Source: Ascidiaceihabitans sp.
GTDB taxonomy: Bacteria > Pseudomonadota > Alphaproteobacteria > Rhodobacterales > Rhodobacteraceae
DNA length: 64,000 bases
Reading direction: 5' to 3'
Assembly (NCBI GenBank): GCA_028248455.1
Contig: JAOKHV010000002.1
Span: forward strand, 1 to 64,000
Positions 56,062 to 64,000 of the stretch are shown here, piece after piece. The notes beneath the pieces are model-generated. The model worked only from the letters and a program-made list of their open reading frames with translations. It did no database searches and was not told the origin of the DNA. Every line of letters starts with the position of its first letter. Positions within the stretch are counted from its first letter, which is position 1. A program made the position numbers and the translations under genes.

Positions 56062-56198
56062 GCTGCTTGTTGCCCGTTTGAGCGCCGCAATGTCAATCAA
56101 CCAGCACATTTGTACCGCATGCTCGAACATGGTTGAAGCAGCGCCAATCCCACGATAAGACATCTCGCAACTTAGTCCTTATATATCGGAGCATCCAA

Positions 56199-57857
56199 AT
56201 GGCCGCTGCTTATCAATACGTCTACCACATGTCCGGCGTCTCAAAGACATACCCGGGCGGCAAGAAATGCTTTGAAAACATTAACCTAAACTTCCTACCC
56301 GGTGTGAAAATCGGTGTGGTTGGGGCCAACGGTGCGGGTAAATCCACGCTGATGAAGATCATGGCGGGTATGGACAAAGACTTTACCGGCGAAGCGTGGC
56401 ACGCTGAGGGGGCCAAAGTTGGCTACCTCCCACAGGAGCCAAAGCTTGACGAAACCCTATCCGTTCGTGAAAACGTGATGCTGGGTGTGGCTGAAAAGAA
56501 AGCCGTTCTTGATCGCTACAACGACCTTGCGATGAACTATTCTGATGAGACTGCCGACGAGATGGGCAAGCTTCAGGATCAGATCGACGCGGAAAACCTT
56601 TGGGATCTAGACTCCCAAATCGACGTCTCTATGGAAGCGCTGCGCTGCCCAGCAGATGACGCAAACATCGCGGATCTATCGGGTGGTGAAGCCCGCCGCG
56701 TGGCCCTGTGCCAACTGTTGCTGTCCGCACCTGACATGCTGCTCCTCGATGAGCCAACCAACCACTTGGACGCTGAAACAATCGCATGGCTGCAACAGCA
56801 CCTGATCGATTACAAAGGCACCATCCTGATCGTAACCCACGACCGCTACTTCCTTGACTCCATCACCAGCTGGATCTTGGAACTCGACCGCGGCAGTGGC
56901 GTGCCTTGGGAAGGAAACTACTCTTCTTGGGTCGACCAAAAGGCCAAGCGCCTGATGCAAGAAGCGCGTGAAGACAAATCACGTCAAAAGACGATGCAGC
57001 GCGAGCTAGAGTGGATGCGCCAAGGGGCCAAAGCCCGTCAGGCGAAATCCAAGGCACGTATCAGCGCCTATAACGAGATGGCCGACGTGTCAGAGCGCGA
57101 AAAGCTAACATACGCGCAGATCGTTATCCCGAACGGCCAACGCCTTGGGAACAAAGTGATCGAGATCGAAGGCCTGAAAAAAGCCATGGGCGACAAGCTG
57201 TTGATCGATGGCCTAACGCTTTCCATCCCTCCGGGCGGTATCGTCGGTGTGATCGGACCAAACGGCGCGGGTAAATCCACACTGTTCAAAATGCTCACAG
57301 GCCAAGAAAAACCTGACGAGGGCACAGTTGAAATCGGCAACACGGTTGAACTGTCCTACGTGGATCAGTCACGCGATGACCTGAACCCTGATGATAACGT
57401 CTGGGAAGCCATCTCTGGCGGGGCCGAGCTGATCGTACTGGGCGACGCCGAAGTAAACTCACGCGCCTATTGCTCGTCGTTCAACTTTAAAGGCTCCGCG
57501 CAACAGAAAAAAGTCGGGCTACTATCCGGTGGTGAGCGCAACCGTGTTCACATGGCGCGCCTGTTGAAAGACGGCGGCAACGTTCTGCTCCTCGATGAGC
57601 CAACCAATGACTTGGACGTGGAAACACTGCGTGCGCTCGAAGATGCGCTTGTTGATTTTGCAGGCTGCGCGGTTGTTATTTCGCACGACCGTTTCTTCCT
57701 CGACCGTATCTGTACACACATGCTGGCGTTTGAAGGCGATTCACACGTTGAATGGTTTGAAGGCAACTTCGAGGATTACGAAGAAGATAAAAAGCGCCGT
57801 TTGGGTGCTGATGCGATGGAACCTAAGCGCCTGAAGCATAAGAAGTTTACGCGGTAA
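56199..57857 (+). CDS. ettA: energy-dependent translational throttle protein EttA (ABC-F)
   Basis: A 552-residue ABC-F protein with two ABC domains and no membrane region. It binds the ribosomal E site and gates translation according to ATP/ADP. Walker A motifs are GANGAGKST (about residues 39-47) and GPNGAGKST (about 353-361). Signatures are LSGGEARRVALC and LSGGERNRVHMAR, each followed by LLLDEPTNHLD or LLLDEPTNDLD. The arm insert, with the EREKLTYAQIVIPNGQRLG-type linker, fits EttA. The ATG at 56199 (MAAAYQYVYHM) matches the family start. Confidence 0.93.
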   Translation: MAAAYQYVYHMSGVSKTYPGGKKCFENINLNFLPGVKIGVVGANGAGKSTLMKIMAGMDKDFTGEAWHAEGAKVGYLPQEPKLDETLSVRENVMLGVAEKKAVLDRYNDLAMNYSDETADEMGKLQDQIDAENLWDLDSQIDVSMEALRCPADDANIADLSGGEARRVALCQLLLSAPDMLLLDEPTNHLDAETIAWLQQHLIDYKGTILIVTHDRYFLDSITSWILELDRGSGVPWEGNYSSWVDQKAKRLMQEAREDKSRQKTMQRELEWMRQGAKARQAKSKARISAYNEMADVSEREKLTYAQIVIPNGQRLGNKVIEIEGLKKAMGDKLLIDGLTLSIPPGGIVGVIGPNGAGKSTLFKMLTGQEKPDEGTVEIGNTVELSYVDQSRDDLNPDDNVWEAISGGAELIVLGDAEVNSRAYCSSFNFKGSAQQKKVGLLSGGERNRVHMARLLKDGGNVLLLDEPTNDLDVETLRALEDALVDFAGCAVVISHDRFFLDRICTHMLAFEGDSHVEWFEGNFEDYEEDKKRRLGADAMEPKRLKHKKFTR

Positions 57858-58186
57858 TTACTTTGGACAAGAGTGCTGATCTCAAGACTGCATTCCTCAG
57901 CAAACAAAAGAGGTACTAAAAAACCATCGTTGCATGTATGTTGATGCGGATGGCAAAAAGTGCGGAGCAAAATCAATTGCTTCGCACACCCTTCAGAAAG
58001 CTGGAGCATTGTGCCACCTCGTTTTTTCGACGAACTGACAGCCTGCCAAAAACCCGTTAACGCGGCCAAAATACAGCGTGCGCCGCGCACAGACGTTATA
58101 TCGACGCGATACATACGTCGTACCGACGTGCCGTTTGCCCCTTCAAAATATGACCCGGCACAATTGTCGCAGCCCAAAGATACCCC
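57858..58186. other. gene-free stretch between ettA and first cold-shock gene
   Basis: No protein gene with recognisable similarity. A minus-strand terminator lies at 57955-57987 and is not explained by any annotated gene. The rest could hold a minus-strand non-coding RNA. Open frames here are short and lack protein-like features. Confidence 0.4.
57955..57987 (-). terminator. orphan minus-strand intrinsic terminator
   Basis: Read on the minus strand, an 11-bp stem GTGCGAAGCAA/TTGCTCCGCAC (one G-U pair), loop of 6 bases, then five T. It has the form of a strong rho-independent terminator. ettA and both cold-shock genes are on the plus strand, so it would end an unannotated minus-strand transcript starting between about 58000 and 58340. 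Confidence 0.65.
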
Positions 58187-58339
58187 TTGCCCGAATCTTC
58201 ATCCTCTGCCATATGGCAGCTGCTTACGTTATCTTTTTCGACCACTGTCTCGTTTACACGGCTTCAGTCTTTCGATCACAGACCGACCACGCCGAGCTAT
58301 CGCACTTACGCGGATGGCAGTAAATTGGAGACTACGGAT
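58187..58339 (+). promoter_or_regulatory. promoter and long 5' leader of first cold-shock gene
   Basis: A candidate promoter has TTGCCC (58187-58192), a 17-base spacer and CATATG (58210-58215). The leader of about 118 bases contains CGGCTTCAGTCTTTCGAT near 58259-58276 and GGCAGTAAA near the start codon, both repeated in the leader of the second cold-shock gene. Long structured leaders that control translation at low temperature are known for cspA-type genes. Confidence 0.5.
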
Positions 58340-58546
58340 ATGGCTAATGGCACCGTAAAATGGTTTAACACAACTAAAGGCTTCGGCTTTATCGCACCTG
58401 AAGGCGGAGCAAAAGATGTGTTTGTACACATCTCTGCAGTTGAGCGCGCAGGCCTAACGGGCTTGGCTGACAACCAGCAAGTAACATTCGACATCGAAGC
58501 TGGCCGTGACGGCCGCGAATCTGCGACTAACATCGCACTCGCATAA
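58340..58546 (+). CDS. cold-shock domain protein (CspA family), copy 1
   Basis: A 68-residue OB-fold RNA/ssDNA chaperone. RNP1 is KGFGFI (residues 13-18) and RNP2 is VFVHIS (about 28-33). MANGTVKWFN is the standard start, so I use the ATG at 58340 with a GGAG site 11 bases upstream, not the longer open frame. It differs from copy 2 at only about ten positions, which points to tandem duplication. It melts RNA structure in the cytoplasm. Confidence 0.93.
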   Translation: MANGTVKWFNTTKGFGFIAPEGGAKDVFVHISAVERAGLTGLADNQQVTFDIEAGRDGRESATNIALA

Positions 58547-58572
58547 GCTTCTTTGCTTAACGATTGGAAGGG

Positions 58573-58602
58573 CCGGATACTGCAAAGTGTCCGGTCTTTT
58601 TT
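58573..58602 (+). terminator. rho-independent terminator of first cold-shock gene
   Basis: The stem CCGGATACT/AGTGTCCGG with a GCAA loop is followed by TCTTTTTT, 27 bases after the stop codon. Confidence 0.88.
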
Positions 58603-58730
58603 ATGCCTGATCGAAACTTTGTTCATTTTCATCAATGGAACAACAGGCAACTAGAACACTGTTATTGTTCTATTTAATGAATTTCAAGAATATCCCACTC
58701 AGCATATTTTCGCTGTTAAGTGCTCTCGTC
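58603..58730. other. spacer between the two cold-shock units
   Basis: AT-rich DNA between the first terminator and the second promoter. No gene or repeat is seen. Confidence 0.4.
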
Positions 58731-58877
58731 TTGAAATTGTTACCCACAGACACCATATTGCACATGCGACGTTACACCTATCGACCCTACTGCTCCTTTC
58801 GGCTCAGTCTTTCGATGTGATTATGACCTAGCCGACCTGCCGCATACTGTGGGCAGTAACATACAGGAGTACAGACG
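58731..58877 (+). promoter_or_regulatory. promoter and long 5' leader of second cold-shock gene
   Basis: TTGAAA (58731-58736), a 17-base spacer and CATATT (58754-58759) form a good candidate promoter. The leader, about 112 bases, shares ACGTTA, TCGACC and CGGCTCAGTCTTTCGAT with the first copy, then GGGCAGTAACA and a GGAG ribosome site. Conservation outside the coding part suggests a functional RNA structure or recent duplication of the whole unit. Confidence 0.6.
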
Positions 58878-59084
58878 ATGGCTAATGGCACCGTCAAATG
58901 GTTCAACTCAACTAAAGGCTTCGGCTTTATCGCACCAGATGGTGGCGGAAATGACGTATTCGTACACATCTCTGCAGTTGAACGCGCTGGCCTTACAGGC
59001 TTGGCAGACAACCAAAAAGTTACCTTCGACATCGAACCTGGCCGTGATGGCCGCGAAAGCGCTGCGAACCTCGCACTGGCTTAA
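58878..59084 (+). CDS. cold-shock domain protein (CspA family), copy 2
   Basis: A 68-residue cold-shock protein with RNP1 KGFGFI and RNP2 VFVHIS, nearly the same as copy 1 upstream, with differences clustered at residues 21-26 and near the end. Likely an RNA chaperone. It has its own promoter, leader and terminator, so the pair can be controlled separately. Confidence 0.93.
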   Translation: MANGTVKWFNSTKGFGFIAPDGGGNDVFVHISAVERAGLTGLADNQKVTFDIEPGRDGRESAANLALA

Positions 59085-59118
59085 GCTACTGGTTCTATAA
59101 CCGGATTATAATACTAGA

Positions 59119-59143
59119 ACGGACGCCAGCGCGTCCGTTTTTC
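59119..59143 (+). terminator. rho-independent terminator of second cold-shock gene
   Basis: An 8-bp perfect stem ACGGACGC/GCGTCCGT with loop CAGC runs into TTTTTCTG, about 35 bases after the stop. Confidence 0.9.
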
Positions 59144-59151
59144 TGTTTATA

Positions 59152-59790
59152 TCAACCGCCAACACGTTCGAGCAGTTCAGCCAGTTTTGGCCCAACCCCC
59201 TGCACAATCAACGCAACCCCATCCGTATTCGGATGAATCGCGTCCCGTTGCATATAAGGTCCTAGCGCCACGGGATCGTTGATTGCATCCCCCAACCCCG
59301 CAAAGAAACTGTTCAAGAAAACCGCGTTAAATTCTTCAGCCAGTTCTGGATACATGCCGTCAAATTCGGCCTTATAGTCCGGCCCAAAATTCCCCGGCGC
59401 TTTTATACCAATCAACAGAACAGCCACATCCGCAGCCTTCGCTTCGCTCAAGATGCCGTGTAAGTTTGCACGGCTCACTGCGGGATCAATACCGCGCAAA
59501 ACGTCATTGCCCCCAAGCGTCACGATCATCGCCTCGACGTCAGGCGTTAACGTCCATCCGGCGCGCGACAGACCACCCGCCGTCGTATCACCCGATACAC
59601 CTGCATTGCTCAAAGCAACCTCAAGCCCCTGCGCGTCTGCCCATGCTTGGAGCTGTGGGACAAACCCATCCTTAACCTGCAGCCCATATCCTTGGGTCAA
59701 ACTGTCACCAAAAGCCACCACTTGGATCGGATCTGCAATAGCGGGAAAAGCGAAGAAAATTGTGGTAATACTGATGATTGACTTGCGCAT
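59152..59790 (-). CDS. tesA: TesA-like arylesterase/lysophospholipase (SGNH hydrolase)
   Basis: 212 residues. A signal peptide (about residues 1-19) precedes block I FGDSLTQGYG with catalytic S30, block III GGNDVLRG, and block V DAIHPN with the Asp-His pair. It is a periplasmic esterase, thioesterase or lysophospholipase. It is divergent from an ABC exporter pair (ATPase and permease); the same trio (tesA, ybbA, ybbP) occurs in many proteobacteria. This suggests lipid-related work in the envelope. Confidence 0.92.
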   Translation of the reverse strand: MRKSIISITTIFFAFPAIADPIQVVAFGDSLTQGYGLQVKDGFVPQLQAWADAQGLEVALSNAGVSGDTTAGGLSRAGWTLTPDVEAMIVTLGGNDVLRGIDPAVSRANLHGILSEAKAADVAVLLIGIKAPGNFGPDYKAEFDGMYPELAEEFNAVFLNSFFAGLGDAINDPVALGPYMQRDAIHPNTDGVALIVQGVGPKLAELLERVGG

Positions 59791-59840
59791 CGTGATCTAA
59801 GCTCCATATCGGTTGTTACATCCTATAAAGGCATCAAAGC

Positions 59841-60527
59841 ATGACAACACCAGTCCTCTCGCTAAAAAACGTAATGTTATCTTTGGACGGCAATGCGGGG
59901 CGTGTTGATATTTTGCACGGCATCTCTTTGGACATTGAGGAAGGGCAGACTGTCGGGCTGGTTGGCCCATCCGGTTCAGGGAAGTCATCCTTATTAATGT
60001 TGATGGGTGGACTTGAACGAGCAAGTGACGGAACCATTCACGCACTTGGCCAAGACCTGACTACCATGAACGAAGATACACTGGCGCGTTTCCGCCGCTA
60101 TAATATGGGCATTGTGTTTCAGTCGTTCCATTTAATCCCAACCATGACTGCTATTGAAAACGTCGCAACCCCGCTGGAATTAGCAGGGGCCAAAGATGCC
60201 TTTGAACGGGCGCGTTCTGAACTATCTGATGTTGGGTTAAGCCACCGTGCAGATCACTATCCATTACAAATGTCAGGCGGCGAACAACAGCGTGTGGCCT
60301 TGGCGCGCGCCTCTGTCGCAAGGCCGAAAATCTTGTTGGCAGATGAACCAACGGGCAACTTGGACGGCACCAACGGCAATGCCATTATGGATCTGTTGTT
60401 TGGTCTGCGCGACAAACACGGTGCCACCTTGGTCCTTGTCACGCACTCAGATGTCCTAGCTGCGCGTTGTGATCAAATCATACGCCTTGAAGACGGGTTG
60501 ATCGCCCAGGAAAGCACCGTCAAATGA
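59841..60527 (+). CDS. ABC transporter ATP-binding protein (YbbA/LolD-like)
   Basis: A 228-residue MacB/LolD-class ATPase. Walker A is GPSGSGKSSL (about residues 43-52), the signature MSGGEQQRVALARA, and Walker B ILLADEPTGNLD. It powers the large FtsX-like permease encoded next (start overlapping by 4 bases). The class usually moves lipids or lipoproteins or works mechanically rather than importing nutrients. Confidence 0.92.
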   Translation: MTTPVLSLKNVMLSLDGNAGRVDILHGISLDIEEGQTVGLVGPSGSGKSSLLMLMGGLERASDGTIHALGQDLTTMNEDTLARFRRYNMGIVFQSFHLIPTMTAIENVATPLELAGAKDAFERARSELSDVGLSHRADHYPLQMSGGEQQRVALARASVARPKILLADEPTGNLDGTNGNAIMDLLFGLRDKHGATLVLVTHSDVLAARCDQIIRLEDGLIAQESTVK

Positions 60528-63052
60528 GCATTGCCATTGCCACCCGCTTTGCCCGCCGTGAACTGCGCGGCGGGCTTAAGGACTTCACAATCTTCCTGTC
60601 CTGCCTTGCCCTGGGGGTGGCTGCCATCGCAGCCGTTGGTTCCGTACGCACCGCTATTGAAACCGGTCTTTCGGCTGAGGGGGCCGCCCTGTTGGGGGGC
60701 GATGCAGAGCTTGACTTCACCTACCGCTTTGCCAACGCAGAAGAGAAAGATTGGATGCAATCGCGCGCCAATGCCGTTTCTGAAATCGCCGAATTTCGTT
60801 CGATGGCCGTGGTCGACAATGGTGACCAGACTGAACGTGGACTGACCCAAGTCAAAGCCGTCGATGATGCATATCCACTGGTTGGCATGATGGAACTAAA
60901 CCCTACGATGGACTTGGATGCAGCCTTAGCTGCGCAAAACGGCTTACCTGGTGCGGTGATGGAGCGTGCGTTGGTCGATCGTTTGGGCCTGTCGATTGGC
61001 AACACCTTTGCCCTTGGAACCCAACAGTTTTACTTGTCTGCGGAGATCATGCGCGAACCTGATGGTGCCGCTGGTGGTTTTGGGCTAGGGCCACGTACAC
61101 TTGTGCGAACGGCCGATTTGGCGAACTCGTCCCTGCTGGCCTCTGGGACGTTGTTCAACACAAAGTACCGCCTCGACCTCCCACCAAATTCTGACCTTGA
61201 GGCGCTTGAGGCAAACGCACGCGCCAAATTTCAAAACAGTGGAATGCGTTGGACAGACGCGCGAAATGGTGCGCCCGGCGTCACGGAATTTGTGAACCGC
61301 TTAGGTGCGTTTTTGGTGCTTGTTGGTCTGTCAGGGTTGGCCGTTGGTGGTGTGGGTGTTGCCGCAGCCGTACGCGCCTACCTTGCTGAAAAAACCAATG
61401 TCATCGCCACATTGCGCACCCTTGGGGCAGAGCGCAGAACCATCTTTCAAACATACTTCATCCAGATCGGGTTTCTATCCCTCGTCGGTATTTCAATCGG
61501 TCTGCTGCTTGGCGCCCTTGCGCCTTTATTGCTGGCTCCCTTGATTGAGGCACGCCTACCGATCCCCGCCAATTTCGGGATCTATCCAGCACCGTTATTT
61601 GAGGCCGCTATCTACGGTCTGCTGACCGCATTCATCTTCACCCTCTGGCCACTTGCCCGCGCCGAAGACGTGCGCGCCGCGACCTTGTTTCGTGACGCCC
61701 TTGGCAGCAGCAAACTGCTCCCCGCCCCCCGTTACCTTTTGGCCATCGTCATTGCGCTATGCGCTTTGATCGGATTAGCGGCCACCTTCTCTGGAACTTG
61801 GCGACTTACCTTGGCTACATCGGGTGGCATCATGGTTGCGCTGCTGATGCTTGTGATCTCTGCTTCAATCATCCAGTGGCTCGCCAAACGCGGTGGCAAA
61901 ATCACCAAGGGGCGTCCTCCATGGCGTTGGGCGTTGACCTCGATTGCAGGGACCCAAGAAGGGGCGGCATCTGTCATCCTGTCTTTGGGTCTAGGCCTTT
62001 CCGTCTTGGCCAGCGTCGGCCAAATCGACGGCAACCTGCGCAATGCCATAACTGGCAACCTACCTGACATCGCGCCATCTTACTTCTTCGTCGATATCCA
62101 GCGCGACCAGATGGAGGGTTACACCAAACGCCTTAAAGACGACCCAGCGGTCCGGCGGATCGATAGCGCCCCAATGCTGCGCGGGGTCATTACCCAGATC
62201 AACGGAAAACCCGCCCGTGAGGTTGCGGGGGACCATTGGGTTTTAGAGGGCGATCGCGGCGTCACCTATGCGGACCGACCCAGCAAACAGACCCGCATCA
62301 CAGATGGTGAATGGTGGCCAGAGGACTATTCCGGACCACCGCTGATCAGTTTTGCAGCCGAAGAGGCCGAGGAAATGAACCTATCCTTAGGCGATACGGT
62401 TACGATGAACATCTTGGGCCGCGATATCACGGGTACCATCAGTTCCTTTCGCGAAGTTGATTTTTCATCCGCTGGCATCGGCTTCATACTGTCGATGAAC
62501 CCAAGTGCATTGCAGGGTGCGCCGCATACCTTCATCTCAACCGTTTACGCAGAGCCAGAGGCAGAAACCGCCATCCTGCGTGACCTTGCCAAAGCCTATC
62601 CCAACATAACCGCAATCCGCGTGCGCGACGCAATTGAGCGGGTCGCGGATGTCTTGTCAGGTCTCGCAGCCGCCACGTCTTATGGCGCGTCAGCAACTTT
62701 GCTAACTGGTTTCCTTGTTCTGATCGGCGCGGCAGCCGCAGGCACAAATGCACGAACCTATGAAGCGGCTGTTCTCAAAACACTTGGGGCCACACGCGGA
62801 CGCATTTTGCTTAGCTTCGCACTCCGCTCTGCCCTGCTGGGATTGGCCGCTGGCCTTGTTGCATTGGCGGCCGGTATTGCAGGCGGATGGGCTGTCAGCA
62901 CCTTCGTCATGAACATCGAATACATCGTGATTTGGCCATCGGCATTGGCGATCGTTACCGGGGGTGTTATTGCAACGCTTGTTGCTGGTCTTTTGTTCGC
63001 ATGGGGCCCATTGGCGGCGCGCCCAGCCCAAGTGCTTCGAGCCCGAGAATAA
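60524..63052 (+). CDS. FtsX-like ABC transporter permease (YbbP family)
   Basis: 842 residues with two FtsX-type membrane regions. There is an N-terminal helix (about 20-40), a large periplasmic domain, helices at about 265-440, a second periplasmic domain, and C-terminal helices at about 720-835. The protein pairs with the ATPase upstream and divergent tesA. YbbP-type permeases are thought to act in envelope lipid handling; the substrate is unknown. Confidence 0.9.
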   Translation: MSIAIATRFARRELRGGLKDFTIFLSCLALGVAAIAAVGSVRTAIETGLSAEGAALLGGDAELDFTYRFANAEEKDWMQSRANAVSEIAEFRSMAVVDNGDQTERGLTQVKAVDDAYPLVGMMELNPTMDLDAALAAQNGLPGAVMERALVDRLGLSIGNTFALGTQQFYLSAEIMREPDGAAGGFGLGPRTLVRTADLANSSLLASGTLFNTKYRLDLPPNSDLEALEANARAKFQNSGMRWTDARNGAPGVTEFVNRLGAFLVLVGLSGLAVGGVGVAAAVRAYLAEKTNVIATLRTLGAERRTIFQTYFIQIGFLSLVGISIGLLLGALAPLLLAPLIEARLPIPANFGIYPAPLFEAAIYGLLTAFIFTLWPLARAEDVRAATLFRDALGSSKLLPAPRYLLAIVIALCALIGLAATFSGTWRLTLATSGGIMVALLMLVISASIIQWLAKRGGKITKGRPPWRWALTSIAGTQEGAASVILSLGLGLSVLASVGQIDGNLRNAITGNLPDIAPSYFFVDIQRDQMEGYTKRLKDDPAVRRIDSAPMLRGVITQINGKPAREVAGDHWVLEGDRGVTYADRPSKQTRITDGEWWPEDYSGPPLISFAAEEAEEMNLSLGDTVTMNILGRDITGTISSFREVDFSSAGIGFILSMNPSALQGAPHTFISTVYAEPEAETAILRDLAKAYPNITAIRVRDAIERVADVLSGLAAATSYGASATLLTGFLVLIGAAAAGTNARTYEAAVLKTLGATRGRILLSFALRSALLGLAAGLVALAAGIAGGWAVSTFVMNIEYIVIWPSALAIVTGGVIATLVAGLLFAWGPLAARPAQVLRARE

Positions 63053-63062
63053 GGACAAGACC

Positions 63063-63629
63063 ATGAGCGATCCACACTTTTTTGGCTATGGCAGCCTCGT
63101 CAACACGGCGACCCACATTTACCCCAACGCGCAAAAAGCGACCCTATCGGGATGGCGTCGCGCATGGGTGCGTAACGGCGGGTATGGCACCATTTTTTTG
63201 ACGGCTGTTCCGGCTGATCCTTCCGAACAAATTCAAGGTCTGATTGCCGCTGTCCCCAATGCCGATTGGGCCGCTTTGGATGAACGTGAAACTGGATATC
63301 GCCGCATTCCGTCAGCCGGCAACGTTAGCCATGGTGACGAGCCATCAACCGATATCGCCCACTATGCAGTTGCCGCTGAAGACATACTAATGGAGGGTGA
63401 TCAGGTTATCCTACTTAGCTATCTGGATGTAGTGATTCAGGGGTATTTGCAACAATTTGGTGAGGACGGAGTTGATGCATTTTTCGCCACCACCGATGGA
63501 TGGGATATGCCTATCCTAAACGATCGCGCCGCGCCGCGGTATCCGCGCAGCCAAATCCTAAGCCCCTCAGAAACAGCGCTGGTGGATGGACATCTGGACC
63601 GCATCGCGGCCCAGATAATCACTTCTTAA
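63063..63629 (+). CDS. gamma-glutamylcyclotransferase-fold (AIG2-like) protein
   Basis: A 188-residue protein opening with [14 protein letters not shown], the FGYGSLxN substrate-binding motif of the gamma-glutamylcyclotransferase fold, with [12 protein letters not shown] after it and the likely catalytic Glu in [10 protein letters not shown]. Related enzymes act on gamma-glutamyl amines or glutathione; the exact substrate is not clear. An AAGGAC site lies 7 bases before the ATG at 63063. Its stop overlaps the gltX stop by 4 bases. Confidence 0.83.
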   Translation: MSDPHFFGYGSLVNTATHIYPNAQKATLSGWRRAWVRNGGYGTIFLTAVPADPSEQIQGLIAAVPNADWAALDERETGYRRIPSAGNVSHGDEPSTDIAHYAVAAEDILMEGDQVILLSYLDVVIQGYLQQFGEDGVDAFFATTDGWDMPILNDRAAPRYPRSQILSPSETALVDGHLDRIAAQIITS

Positions 63630-64000
63630 GCGCGGGCTTTAACAACCTGCAAAAGTGTCATCGTCGCGGACATATCTGGTCCGTGGCTTTGACCTGTCAG
63701 CGCTTTGCGCAGCGGCATGAACAAGCCCTTGCCTTTGCGACCAGTCGCTTCTTTCACGGCACCCGTCCACGTTTTCCATGTGGTGTCGTCGAACGGAGCT
63801 TGAGGCAACATAGCCATCGCTTGGGCCACGAATTCTGCGTCTTCATCGTCGATCACTGGATCAGCGCCTTCGCTGAACAATGTCCACCACGCAGCCAAGT
63901 CTTTTAGGGTTGTGATGTTATCACGTGTGACGGTCCAAAATGTTTCCGCCAGATCAGCAGGAACGCCAAGGTCAGCAATTTGATCGGCAACGTCAGCCAA
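63626..64000 (-). CDS. gltX: glutamate--tRNA ligase, C-terminal part (runs off the window)
   Basis: 125 codons of the 3' end of a gene continuing past the window edge. The piece is the helical anticodon-binding domain of class I glutamyl-tRNA synthetase: [20 protein letters not shown], then [20 protein letters not shown], the classic C-terminal signature. The catalytic HIGH and KMSKS motifs lie outside the window. The coordinates give only the visible part. Confidence 0.88.
   Translation of the reverse strand: MADVADQIADLGVPADLAETFWTVTRDNITTLKDLAAWWTLFSEGADPVIDDEDAEFVAQAMAMLPQAPFDDTTWKTWTGAVKEATGRKGKGLFMPLRKALTGQSHGPDMSATMTLLQVVKARA

Noticed and set aside
57776-58177. 133-codon minus-strand frame near the orphan terminator
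   Set aside because: It overlaps the end of ettA and passes through the terminator hairpin, with no recognisable domain, so a protein gene there is unlikely; an RNA gene remains possible.
1-64000. CRISPR array, prophage, transposase, restriction-modification or toxin system
   Set aside because: No regularly spaced repeats, insertion-sequence ends, transposase, phage structural or restriction genes were seen. The only mobile trace is the weak integrase-like frame near 42.7 kb.

Overview
The window looks like chromosome from a marine alphaproteobacterium of the Rhodobacteraceae (Roseobacter group). The reasons are the gene families and their order: an oxygen-dependent cobalamin pathway with CobG, CbtA/CbtB, DUF1636 and UPF0262 proteins, DUF2948 next to murA, an NDUFS4-type complex I subunit, a class I lysyl-tRNA synthetase, and a tandem glycine riboswitch. 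Base composition is moderate. The species cannot be fixed from the sequence alone.

Layout. (1) 0.2-17 kb: a near-complete aerobic corrin operon. An adenosylcobalamin riboswitch leads DUF1636-cobW-cobN-cobG-cobH-cobI-cobJ-cobL-cobE-cobM-cobB-cobA-cobF. cobO is divergent and cobK is inverted inside the run. Most junctions are 4-base ATGA/GTGA overlaps. A second B12 riboswitch heads cbtB-cbtA and a His-rich membrane-anchored protein, and a second DUF1636 gene faces this unit. Together these genes take uroporphyrinogen III to hydrogenobyrinate a,c-diamide and supply part of the cobalt chelatase and the adenosyltransferase. cobS, cobT and the late genes lie elsewhere. (2) 17-22.5 kb: a decayed sugar (probably xylose) locus. 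Glucokinase, a ROK repressor and xylulokinase are intact. The ABC transporter has collapsed into a 45-codon fusion, and a CRTAC1-type protein and a MauG-type di-heme peroxidase are pseudogenes. (3) 22.7-32.6 kb: rpe; a five-gene beta-oxidation operon resembling the pim dicarboxylate operon; a DEAD-box helicase. (4) 32.7-44 kb: housekeeping genes (phnA-like, lepA, hisD, UPF0262, murA) mixed with pseudogenes, two tRNAs and an integrase remnant. (5) 44-64 kb: MYG1-like gene, complex I accessory subunit, uvrB, a heavily nonsense-mutated beta-helix pseudogene, lysK, terB, glycine-riboswitch dadA, dacB, DMT transporter, nadD, ettA, two cold-shock genes with matching leaders, tesA with an ABC exporter pair, a gamma-glutamylcyclotransferase and the 3' end of gltX.

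No complete undescribed system (defence island, prophage, biosynthetic cluster, CRISPR array) was found. The points most worth a second look are the transporter-collapse leader in front of glk, the third gene of the riboswitch-controlled cbt operon with the two DUF1636 paralogues, the glycine riboswitch on dadA, an orphan minus-strand terminator near 57.97 kb, and several pseudogenes killed mainly by nonsense codons.
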